A DNA stretch of 64,000 nt from Dipteris shenzhenensis (taxonomy: Eukaryota > Polypodiophyta > Polypodiopsida > Gleicheniales). This document shows positions 12,210 to 22,169 of this stretch, piece after piece. The stretch lies in the NCBI GenBank assembly GCA_047967505.1, contig CM106539.1; one strand, 5' to 3'. Made by a program: the position numbers and the translations under genes. A model generated the notes under the pieces. That model did not search any database, had not been told where the DNA came from, and worked only from the letters and a program-made list of their open reading frames with translations. How positions within the stretch are numbered: the stretch's first letter is position 1; each line of letters opens with the position of its first letter.

Positions 12210-13394
12210 TCAGAGACGATAGCCCATCTCTCCACTTTCACCATAACCTAGAAAGATGCATTTCTTAGACTTAGGATCTAGCTTCCTTCGAAGCTCTTTT
12301 GGCACATGTGCATATGCCTCACAGCCAAATATATGCGAATGAGAGTAAGAGGGCTTCTTGCCACTCCATGCCTCTTCAGAAATACCACCATCCAAACTCT
12401 TACTAGGTGATCTATTGATCATATGCACTGCAGTCTTCATTGCCTCAGCCCAAAAACCACAAGAAAGACTTGCATTGGAAAGCATGCATTGCAACCTTTC
12501 TTGAATGGTACGGTTCATCTTTTCTGCAACTGGATTTTGCTCTGGAGTACGAGGGGATGTGAGCTCCCTCTTATTCCCACGTGTATCACAGAAATGCTGA
12601 AAGTCATGAGAGAGATACTCTCCACCATTGTCAGTCTGTAGGCATATAAGCGTTCTACCTGACTGATTCTCAACCAAGGCCAGCCATTTCTGAAATACCT
12701 GGAACACATCACTCTTCCGAGCTATAGCATAAGCCCACACTTTCCTAGTTGCATCATCAATAAATGTCACATAGTATTCAGCCCCGCCTAATGATCGTGT
12801 AGGCATGGGACCACATACGTCTGAATGCACCAAATCAAGCTTTTCAAACTCTTTCTTTCCCCTTCTTTTATGGGCTGATTTAGTCTGCTTCCCATAGAGA
12901 TAGTGCTCACAAAATTCAAAATCAGAAAAACTCAAATGTGGTACATTACCCAAACGGCATAAGAGTTTCATTCCATTCTGGCTCATGGGCCCCAACCTGC
13001 AATGCCACAAAGAAGTGCTTGGCTGCTCGGTTATTGCAACAACATGATCAAATACCCCTGATACATGTAAGGGATACAAATTCCCACACTTGACACCCCT
13101 GGCCAAAAGCATAGAGCCCTTCTGAATTTTCCAACTCTGAAAGCCAAAAGTGGTGTGAAAACTAGCATCATCTAGCTGACCCACTGAAATAAGACTCTTG
13201 GTCAACTTAGGCACATGTCTCACATGTTTCAAAATAAATGCAGACGCATTTGCAAAAGAAAACTTTATGTCACCTACTCCCACTATGTCACATGCATAGT
13301 CATTTCCAAGATGCACACAACCTATCTTTCCATTATCATAAGTGGAGAACCATTCCCTATGGGGAGTAACAAGGAATGAAGCACTAGAATCCAA
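12210..13394 (-). pseudogene. Copia B protease tail and integrase
   Basis: This is the best preserved retroelement frame in the window, 394 codons without a stop. It opens with the protease segment DSSASFLVTPHREWF, where the usual DSGAS has become DSSAS. The pre-integrase zinc region follows (LWHCRLGPMSQNGMKLLC); one expected His after LG is Pro. The integrase catalytic triad is readable: D in [12 protein letters not shown] in CLQTDNGGEY, and E in NPVAEKMNRTIQERLQ. The frame ends at a short shift into the connector. The mother element is broken on both sides, so no activity is expected. Confidence 0.85.
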
Positions 13395-13403
13395 AATCCA
13401 ATC

Positions 13404-13847
13404 CTAGGAATATGCATTATCTGAAGTGGTAAGCAACTCTGCAGATAAACTAGACATGAAGAGAACGTCATTGTCACTATCATGTCTGACTGCATTGATC
13501 TCCTCGATCTTCACTTTTCCTTTGTCCTCCCTTGGACTCTCTTCCTTTTGATTTGCACCCCAATTTGCATTTTTTTTCTTATCCTTTTGCTCTCTTTTCA
13601 GCTTGTAGCAATCCTTTTTCATTTGGCCCTTCATGCCACAGTGGTAACACTCAATGTTCTGTGCCCTGGATTTGTTACGAGACTTCCCTCTTTCTTGGGA
13701 CTTCCCCCTAAACTGTGATCTACCCCTTTGCACATTTAAGGTTGCATCCTGCTTATTGCCATCCATAGACTTCCGTCTAATCTCCTCGTCCAACAAGCTA
13801 CCCACAACATCATCAAATTTCAGTACTCCACCAGGTGCAGAGTTACT
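13404..13847 (-). pseudogene. Copia B gag, C-terminal part only
   Basis: Gag begins abruptly at 13847 with SNSAPGGVLKFDDVVGSLL. It continues through a basic linker to the zinc knuckle CYHCGMKGQMKKDC, in which the usual His is Gln. Everything N-terminal to this point is missing and is replaced by plus-strand leader sequence of element C. The break corresponds to position 8204 of element A. The N-terminal gag half in element C stops at the equivalent of 8186, so the two are complementary parts split at nearly the same point. Confidence 0.8.
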
Positions 13848-15307
13848 ACTTCTATGTTGCTCATCATTCGCACTCCAGTGGAGTTTACAAACAGCTCTAT
13901 TTCCAAAAACGTTTTTCAGTCCATGTGTTGGACCCAGTGGTTGAGACCACGGTTTCCAAAATCGTCTATCCCATTGCGTTCCGAACACCCAAAAACCCCT
14001 ATCTGTCAGTTCTTACGCGATTTGGTCGAGGATTTTCAGAGTTATAGATCTCTGTGTATTCGATTTCGTCTCTCTGTTATGCATTTTTCATTCTAAGGTT
14101 TGGAAACCTTAGATTTATGCCACATGGCAGTGGATAAGTGTTGACTCCCATTTCTCACTCATCGGTTGGGATTTTGGAGTTCCAACAGAAGAGAGATATT
14201 TGCAGATTTTCTTGTTGAGTCCGATTATGCAATGGCGCCCATGTTTTGAGGCATCTCAGGAAGCGGTCATTACTGTGGGACTATGATTTCTTGAGCATAC
14301 CTTATGTAGATCACTCTGGTTGCAGTTTGAGCAGTGTGCGCTCATTCATGGTGTGCATTGGGTTGCAGTGGATGATTTATAGGCCATTTGGATGCATTGT
14401 GGTCCTTATTGGATGCGCTGATAGGCCTAAATTGCCTTGTGGGATGCTATTTTTATGGACACTTTGCACATGGATGCTATTTTATGCTGAGGGACAGCTT
14501 TGACACATTGCAGGTGATGCACGGATAGTGCTATGCTCTCTTGGATGAGATATTATTAATGCATATGCCAGTGGATGGTGTTTATGCTTGAGTCATTTGG
14601 CACTTATTGGCATTTTGGATTGCCATTGCAGTTGGCATTTTTTTTTGGGCCAGATTTGCTCATATGGATGCATAGTATATGCACATGAGTTAGATGCTTT
14701 GAGACATGACTTTTGGTGATATTTCACTCTATTGTGGCATACACATTTGGGTGCACCTAGTATTTGGTGTGATTCTCTCTTGTAGGCACTAGTATTTGGA
14801 TTTTTGCTTCATTTGCATCATGGCATCCTCTTCCATGTCTGAAAAGGAGTTTTTTAGCATTAAAAAGTTTGATGGGACAAACTTTTCTTTGTGGAAAGAA
14901 CAAATAAGGGATGTGCTTATTCAAAAGAAGCAGATTAAACCCTTGGCAGGGATTGAAGCTAAGCCTGCAAATATGTCTGAGGATGATTGGAATGAGTTGG
15001 ATGCATTAGCAAAATCTACTATTAGACTTTATCTTGCAGAGACAGTTTATTTCATAGTAGTAAATGAGCAGACTACGGAAGATTTGTGGAAGAAACTGTG
15101 TGCCACTTATGAAAAGGAAACTGCCATTAATAAAGTTTACCTCATGAAGAGGTTGTTTGAGCTGCAGATGAAGGAAGGGGTCTCCATTGCTTCTCACTTG
15201 AATGAATTCAATATTATTTTCAGCCAGCTTCAGGCTCAGAAGATGAATTTTGATGCGGAGATAAAAGGCAATATTTCTCTTATGTTCATTGCCATCCTCA
15301 TGGGATA
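13848..15307 (+). mobile_element. Copia fragment C: leader and N-terminal gag
   Basis: Leader sequence homologous to element A runs to a gag start at 14820 (MASSSMSEKEFFSIKKFDG). Gag is intact, with the Trp that element A lost, through LWKKLCATYEKETAINKVYL to NIIFSQLQAQKMNFDAE. One extra base then shifts the frame near 15262. Homology to gag ends at about 15307 (CCTCATGGGATA). The open frame runs on into unrelated AT-rich DNA to 15656, so the predicted tail after residue about 160 is not gag. Confidence 0.8.
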
Positions 15308-17220
15308 TCGTCTGTTGCCGCTTTCTTTTTTCTTAGTGAAAAGACTTGCACAAAAAAATCTTGAGGTTGTTTATTTTAAATCAACTATCACATCTATTCA
15401 ATGCAAATATGAAGTAAAACAGGAAAGATATGTGATGCAGCCGACCTATTCTCCGAAAATAGATGTTAAAAATGTTATAAACATTGACTCATTGTATCAA
15501 AATATCATTTGGTATTTCAATTTCATTGTACGGTTTGTTGAATGCTTATGTAATGTTTTCATGGGATCTTGCAAAAAAACAAAAAAAATTACATATATGA
15601 TTTGGAACATATACTTTTTAAAATTAGTTTTGGCGTTTGTATACATCATTTCTTAAAGATTGTTTGTTCCTTATTATGTTAGACATTGTCTTAAAGAGAG
15701 AGAAATTGATTTTTGATTTAGTACTATATATATATAATTTCCAATATTTGTTATGCTCTTGATTGATATGCATGTTTTTCCTAAAAGATAAAATTTAAAT
15801 ATAAATATATTATCGTGAGGGGATGTTTCATTTAAAATAAAAACCATATACTTTTTAAAAATTGTACTTGTAGCAAGTAATCAACTAATTTTCAAACAAG
15901 GCAGAGATGAGATAAATGCATACAATCGATCTAAAGATTTGAAAAGTTGTGCTCCCACCACACAATGTAGCCGTTGCAATAGCAATCACTGCTTCTATAA
16001 AAAAAATTTGTAAGGGGGGAAAATGTATTGACAATGAATTTAACTCAATGAAATTGTGCACCTCATAGATTTGTTTTTGAAGGAAAAGGACATTGTAAGT
16101 ATGGTAGTTACAAAGTGATAAATCCAAAGTATTCCACTTACTTAAAAGAAGAATTCATGGAAGGTATGGTTAACACACAGTAACATTTCTCATACCAATA
16201 AATGCATACATTCACCAATTTGTGAACTTCTTACAAATTGGAAAGTTTTGTAAAATAGAGGGGGCTAGTGTTGTACCAAGGGCTAATATGGAAGGTAGGA
16301 CATCTAAGTTCTCCTTGCTTCTAGATGCAACGACTTGCATTATTAGAGATGAACCATTTGAGGGAAACCTTCACTTACTATACTACTTATTGAGTCCATA
16401 TGTACCTTGGGAATCTGAAACGGTCAAATTCCACAAATATACAGTTGCAAATGTTATGGGAACAATTACAATTGTGATAATCAAAGTTGCAATTGAAGAG
16501 GGATTGGGAGACTAGATCATTGTTGTAGATGAATCTCGTGATAAAGATAGAGCAACAGTAAGCTGCCTTCATAGAACTTTGTAGTGGGACCCAGTGATGA
16601 CTCACGTGTTGTGGGGTAGTTGAAGATATGATGATGGAGTCTCCGCTCCTGATTCCTCCTTGTGCGAGCAAAGCATAGCATGTGCCATCTGCAAGTGTCA
16701 CTCAAGCGGCCTTTGGATTGTTGCAATGTGGTTTCACGCAAGGAAGAGGGAAGAGGAAGAGGGGAGAGGGAGAGGGAGAAGGAGAGAGAAGGGAGGAGGA
16801 GAAAGGGAAGAAGGAGAAGGAAGTAAAGGAGGATAGAGTGACAACCACAAAGGCACTACAATGGAAAGCAGATAACACTCAAAGCACTCTCTTGGAAGAG
16901 AAGAAGAAGCTTGTATTCGAACTTATGCAAACAACAATGAAGACCAAAGTCAACATTTGGTCTTTTATACATGTCACCTTTTGAAGGGAGAACTAACCCT
17001 AATCTCTTTATACCACTCTACCTTCTCATTCTTTTACCATTCTCTTGGGCCCATCTAGCTCCAAGTCACAATTCTGGCTCTACGGACTTGCCATTGTCCA
17101 TCAAATCACATCACTTAACTAGTGGTGGCATATTGTTAACCAATCTGTAAACACCCATTTTATTTACTTCTTTCTATCAAATAAAATTTAATTAATTGCT
17201 ATTGTTGAAATTAAATTTTT
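15308..17220. other. AT-rich stretch without a recognised gene
   Basis: Several open frames of 80-115 codons occur, for example 16222-16515 on the plus strand, but none shows a family motif I know. A strongly purine-rich plus-strand tract (GGA/GAA repeats) lies at about 16741-16830 and explains the Glu/Lys/Arg-rich frame there. Part of this region may be the 5' end of the Helitron that follows. Confidence 0.35.
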
Positions 17221-17232
17221 TCGATGTTGCAG

Positions 17233-17909
17233 CTATCATTTGTGAATGAGAGAAAAGCCACTCCCTCTCAACTCGTACAAGAATTCAATGAAGAAGGAGT
17301 GGTTATGTACATCCTCAAGAATGCATCCTTCTTGAAGGCAAAAGGAAGCATTTGTGTCTTTGACTTTACAATACTTTCAAATATTCCCGACGGACCCACA
17401 AAGGATGATTTGAAGAGTTTCTTTGTGAGGCAAGTATTGTGCTTGGGTTATGGAACGAAGGTAAGGACTTCCAAACATTCAAGTGATTTAATCATGTTAT
17501 TGCCAATGTGAACAAATGTTTTTTGTTGGCACAGGTGTTTGGTATTCTACGCTTTACAAATGTAAATGCCGACTTGATCAATCACGGTTGTGAGGCTTGC
17601 GGAGGTGTTCAAGTGAGTAGGAATCTGCTCCGTCCCTATTGCTATTCATGCTAGAGTCCACAAACCATTGAGCTAGTTCCTTCTCTTACAGGTATCATTG
17701 TTCAACGTGGAGGTGAACAAGTGCATTTCCATATTAGAGGGCCATATGTTGACATTGTTCTTGGCTTGACTTATCCCTTCCTACAACTTTACGAGGAAGA
17801 CGTGATGATGGCTAGGAGTAAACTCAAGACTACTAAACCTAGTGGAATCTTCACTATTAATAGCTCTGGCTATGTTATTGCATTTGATGCAAATGCAAAT
17901 AGAATTTGA
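17233..17909 (+). pseudogene. RPA-like zinc-ribbon protein fragment, Helitron-associated
   Basis: A split coding segment. A candidate exon runs from 17233, just after an acceptor-like TTGCAG, to about 17460, followed by a good donor (GAAG then GTAAGG). An acceptor (TTGGCACAG) ends at 17535 and the reading continues VFGILRFTNVNADLINHG. A C-x2-C...C-x2-C ribbon follows (CEACGG ... YCYSC, about 17598-17652), with an in-frame TAG immediately after. The layout resembles the zinc-ribbon OB-fold domain of replication protein A large subunit, which plant Helitrons often carry. The Helitron context supports this reading, but the match is by eye and the frame is interrupted. Confidence 0.4.
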
Positions 17910-18348
17910 TCTACATTTTCACATGCAAGTCCTTCAAACTTTTACTTGAAATTTCATTGGAAATTGAAACTATACTTTCGTAAACAAGATGGACATTACT
18001 AAACTTCTTACCATAATAATAATTTCTTGGTTTCTCATCCACTGAATACAAATGTTCTCATATGCCTCTTGCATTTCTTTCCAAGTCTTGCAAATGAATA
18101 ACTACTTAAGACTCTCTTTAGCAACATTTCAAAAGAATGGGAAACAATAAATACGCCATGGCATATGTTCACTTCCATTCATGGAAATTATACCTTTACA
18201 ATTGAAAATTTTGAGAAGTGGTCTTGTAACTCAGCTTTATCTCGTGCATAAGTTGTGGACATTCTTCAATGATGTCACTTTATATTTGAATCATCTTTTG
18301 CTCTACTAAAATACCATAGGCAACAAAAAACAAGATAATCCTTGCACT

Positions 18349-18756
18349 TTGGTAATAAATGAAGCATCTAATGGTTGCATAATTGAGCCATTGATACATC
18401 TAGAAGCCAAATGTACTTACAACAAATGGTCTTCACAAGAGGACTTGCTTCTTAAAAACCTTATTGCACAAAACCCTATGCTCTCAACTAAAGAGATAGT
18501 TACTTTGCTCTCAACCAACTCTTTACAATGCAAACACAACAATAATACAATTATCAACATAATTCATAAGTTCCATGCAATTGTCTTACAACCACAAACT
18601 TTTCCTTTCAAAACAACTCAAACAATAGAAACATCTACAATTCAACAAGAAGTCATTGGACAAAAGAGAAAAAGAAAACATGTTTCATATGAGCAACAGT
18701 ATTTCAAGAAGATATTGGATACTCCAACTTTCCCATGCAGATGCTTGAAATTTTGA
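18349..18756 (+). pseudogene. Helitron ORF upstream segment, unidentified
   Basis: An open frame of 135 codons, Asn/Thr/Gln rich. It has a Trp-containing helical segment KWSSQEDLLLKNLIAQ that is loosely Myb/SANT-like, followed by a basic patch QKRKRKHVSYEQQYFKKIL. It ends near PTFPCRCLKF, which could be a decayed Cys cluster leading into the Helitron domain downstream. I see no firm family match. Position and strand suggest it belongs to the same transposon. Confidence 0.35.
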
Positions 18757-18889
18757 ACTAAAATGATTAAGGAAATTCTAATATGTTTTCAAGCAAATGA
18801 AATAGATGTGTCAAGCAATCAATCATGTATCAGGTGGTCCTATGCACTATGCTACAAAGACCTTAAGAATCAAAAATTCCACCACTCTC

Positions 18890-19960
18890 TTTAAAGAACA
18901 TGCAAATGTTTCCAAAAACAAAATTCACAAATAATATAAATGATATTGAGGCACGCTTAGTTTCAATTAGAATGCCATTTGCTCAAATTCGACAACTATC
19001 ATATGAAGGTCAATATGGATTACATGGAAGTGTTGTCAATGTTTTTTCTGACATTGATAGAGCATAAAGAGTATTGCCAAGATTTCTAACTACTTATGAT
19101 ACCATTGCTGTAGTACTGAAGCAAACTTTTGTTCAAACATAATTACATGAGCGGTGTCGTACGACCAACATTTACTATGCTTGCATTAAAAGAATTATTG
19201 TCAAGTCCTTTCTACAAACAAAACAATGTTCGTATAAATGATCTTTGGGAAAAACATGTACAACTCATTCAAGCTACTGAGCACATAAGTGAAAAACAAG
19301 AACAACACCTTGATGAAACAATGGAAGAACAATACCTGAACGAAACAATGGAAGAACAACTTCTCACGGATACTTTAGTCCACGGCATTTATACAAGCCA
19401 ACAAGTTGTTGACTTTGAAGGACCAATTATTGAAATTGCACCTTCAGAAGGGTTTTGACCCTTAAGCATCTTCAAAGACAAATATTGTGAAGAATGATCA
19501 TTTCCTAAGCTATTCTTTGGAAACCCACGACAGTATAACATTCCTAAGCATATCTCCTACCAAGACATCGCAAGGTGGGAGCTCATAAATGTAGACCGTC
19601 GATTTGCTTTTTCTATAGAAAACCTCTTCTTTAAAAAATTGAAAATTTTAGTGAAACAAGTTCTATCATCATCTTGGGTTCGCATGCAAAAAGCACAAAC
19701 AAAAGGAATAGCACTACAAGCAAAGGATGCTCTCTTAGATACAAACATTGAGAAAATACTTCATTCAAACATAGGATACCGTGACTTCTTACACCTAAGA
19801 ACATCCGCAGACTACAAGCACTTCCTTTAAAAAAACCTTTTCGCAATGCTTAGACAATTAGGCCCCCTAATCTTCTTTGTGACACTATCAGCAGCGAAGA
19901 AACTATGGAAACCATTAATCGAAGCCATCCAAAAAATATCGTTAGCAACTACACAATTTT
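18890..19960 (+). pseudogene. Helitron N-terminal-like replication domain, broken
   Basis: Split over frames, the plus strand encodes NDIEARLVSIRMPFAQIRQL, GLHGSVVNV and VLPRFLTTYDTIAVVLKQ (about 18930-19130). Then YMSGVVRPTFTMLALKELL (about 19144-19200). After a gap come YRDFLHLRTSADYKHFL and, in another frame, NLFAMLRQLG..FFVTLSAAKKLW (about 19780-19925). This is the order seen in the Helitron-like N domain of Rep/helicase transposases, in the variant where the first block reads R.PF..I..L and then GxxxNV. Stops occur at several points. The downstream HUH nuclease motifs are not present. It would have acted in rolling-circle transposition. Confidence 0.65.
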
Positions 19961-20009
19961 TGCAAACACAACAAAAAAAAGGAAAAAATGGAAAATCATA
20001 ATATTCAAC

Positions 20010-20201
20010 AATTACAACCAAGTTAAAAACCCAAAAGATGACTATAGAGAACTATGTCTTCTATTCCTTCCATACCACCACATTGAACCAACTCTTGAAA
20101 ACATTACCTCCACATGGCATGATATGTACAATGACAACAAACATATAATAGATCCAAACAAAATACAATTCAACAAACTCATTCCAAAAGTACCATCAAA
20201 T
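20010..20201 (+). pseudogene. Helitron helicase-side fragment
   Basis: An open frame with KNPKDDYRELCLLFLPYHHI followed by an acidic/Asn-rich segment ending QFNKLIPK. The RELCLLFLP phrase resembles the segment between the nuclease and the late helicase motifs in Helitron proteins, where the usual form is RE..LLF.P. It directly follows the LSAAKKLW block, so several hundred codons of nuclease and helicase appear to be deleted. Confidence 0.45.
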
Positions 20202-20238
20202 TCAACAACAACAACAACTACTACTACTACTACTACAT
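20202..20238. repeat. (CAA)n/(CTA)n trinucleotide repeat
   Basis: A short CAA run passes into a CTA run, encoding a poly-Thr tract in the overlapping Helitron-derived frame. Confidence 0.8.
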
Positions 20239-20440
20239 CATCCACTGATGTTGAAAGAAGCAAAAAACATTGGAACTGACGATATTGGAATGGACATGCC
20301 AAAAACTCCAACCTCTAAAAAGTATGTCAACAACAATTACTTAAAGTACAAAATTCAATCAAACAATGATTACGAAAGCGTTAGAACACTCAACAATGAA
20401 CAACGTCTTATTGAGGAGGATGCAATGCTAAAAAAAAGAT

Positions 20441-20858
20441 AATCTCCTTCTAAATCATTGGATTTATTCGTAACAGGAAACGCAGGAACACGAAAAAGCA
20501 TGCATAATTTTCACGCCCTTCACGGTGGCTAGGAGCTTTCCTGGGGATACTGGGTTGTGGGCGTAAGTACAAGAGTACCAACTTATCAAAAACACAAAAT
20601 GCCGGCGACATTACCAGGGAATGGCTACGCTCTGGAACAAGAGTAAACCCTAAAACCAAAATACAATATCATCAAACCTCGCTCTGCACCTCAGCTTCTC
20701 GTTACCACATTCTTTAACAGCCGCAGAATGCTCGGCTTCCGTTCCTGCTATGCCTCCAGTAACCTTAGCGTTTCACCCATCCCTTAGCGCAAATATCTGG
20801 CCTTGTATGATTCTTGCTGCTGCTAAGCTGAAATCTTCTCGCAGCTTTGGTAAGATTT
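20441..20858. other. 3' flank of the TTLL gene
   Basis: This holds the likely 3' UTR of the minus-strand TTLL gene. An AATAAA polyadenylation signal can be read on the minus strand at about 20462-20467 (TTTATT on plus), some 390 bases after the stop. The plus strand has a candidate short exon here (ATG at 20750, donor-like GTAAGA at 20850); see findings. Confidence 0.4.
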
Positions 20859-22169
20859 TCAGCTTGTGTCGTACTGTCGTGCTCTCCCGTTGTGCCCGAT
20901 TTTGGGTCTTAGAGCATTTCTATTTGCGTTCTTTTTCGTCCCAGTAACCACAGGCTCATCATAATGAACAAAGCTTCTTGAATCTGCTAAGAAGAGACCA
21001 GGATCAAAGTTATTTTGAGAAAAAAAGGGTCCTCTAAATTCTGATAGTCTGCCATTGTAACGCCTGGATTGTAAAGGAGCAGCACTTTTCTGATGCGTCT
21101 CCTCTAGGGGTGCCTTAGACATGTAGTGCCTTCTTAGAAAAAAGCTTTCACTACCAATCTCTGGTATTGTGCCATGAGGTGAAGCCCAGGTGTGACATAG
21201 CTTCCTAAGGTGCTGCTTGCAAAATGCCTGTGGCACAATGCAGGGTAGAGACGAAAGCCTTGGAATGCCTGCACTTGAACTGTATGGCGAAGGTGTGCAT
21301 ATCATGGATTGAGTTCTGACTGGTCCAGAACTGGTTATTGTGCTAGTTTCAGGTATTAAGCATCGTTCCCTAAATTCTGTAGGAGTTTCTAGCTGCAAAT
21401 GACTTTTAGCTCCCTCAAGAATTCCTTTCCTTCGAATCAGTGAGTCTGTGTGATTATCTTCCATCTGTTGCCCAAGTCTTCCTCTTTCTGAGACCCTGTC
21501 TAAAGTACTGCGCGCTCTTTCCCAACCTGTTGGAGTCTCCACACTCGAGTGTGGGCTTGCCATGTCTAATATAATCCTTTTACCAATATCATTCATAATG
21601 TCATCTGCACTGCAGCCTAAGTGATTACTGGTTGAAACACTGTGCTGCTGGGACAAAGCAGCCACCTTTGCAGTCTCTTGAGCTTTCTTTCTCATGTCCT
21701 GGAGTTTCTTCAGTTTCTTTCTCTCTGCTGCTTCCTTTTCTATTTCTTCACGCTTTCTTGTTTCTTGAGCTTTCAGAATTGCACTTTTCACCTTCATGTC
21801 AAATGACTGTTTAAAGGCTTCCTCTGATCCAGTCAAAAAAATATTGTACATTGTTTGCAAGTTCTCATCATCCGCAGGATAAATACGGTCAAAATTTCCA
21901 AGGTTCTTGCGTTCAAATTCATCAGTCTCCAGAGTTTTGTTGTAGCCTTCCTGATAATTGTGTGGCCTGGGAGACAAGTTCTCTATCTCCTCTTTGCTGC
22001 TTTGACAGCGACCATAAAGGCGCATTTTAGAGCCTTTCTTGTCTTGTAATCTATACCTTGAAACTCCCGAAGGATCAATATTGAGTAACCTGAGTGTGTC
22101 GTTGAGTAAAGATTCTTTGACTTTGAAATCTAATGGAGTGTCAATTGCAAAAGAAGGTGAATGATTAAC
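20859..22169 (-). CDS. TTLL exon 6 with C-terminal tail
   Basis: It starts at a TGTGCAG acceptor with [20 protein letters not shown], the last conserved TTL block, and [24 protein letters not shown] segment follows, which TTLL6-type proteins also have after the catalytic domain. Next is a Lys/Glu/Arg-rich, probably helical stretch (about residues 462-505) that may contact microtubules. The last ~260 residues are Ser/Pro/Arg rich and probably disordered. Stop at 20859-20861. Confidence 0.88.
   Translation of the reverse strand, partial: VNHSPSFAIDTPLDFKVKESLLNDTLRLLNIDPSGVSRYRLQDKKGSKMRLYGRCQSSKEEIENLSPRPHNYQEGYNKTLETDEFERKNLGNFDRIYPADDENLQTMYNIFLTGSEEAFKQSFDMKVKSAILKAQETRKREEIEKEAAERKKLKKLQDMRKKAQETAKVAALSQQHSVSTSNHLGCSADDIMNDIGKRIILDMASPHSSVETPTGWERARSTLDRVSERGRLGQQMEDNHTDSLIRRKGILEGAKSHLQLETPTEFRERCLIPETSTITSSGPVRTQSMICTPSPYSSSAGIPRLSSLPCIVPQAFCKQHLRKLCHTWASPHGTIPEIGSESFFLRRHYMSKAPLEETHQKSAAPLQSRRYNGRLSEFRGPFFSQNNFDPGLFLADSRSFVHYDEPVVTGTKKNANRNALRPKIGHNGRARQYDTS

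Noticed and set aside
14796-15656. 286-codon frame as a host gene
   Set aside because: Its first half is copia gag; after a one-base shift and the break at 15307 it continues by chance into unrelated AT-rich DNA.
16741-16984. Glu/Lys/Arg-rich plus-strand frame
   Set aside because: It is caused by a purine-rich GGA/GAA tract; no conserved sequence outside the tract.
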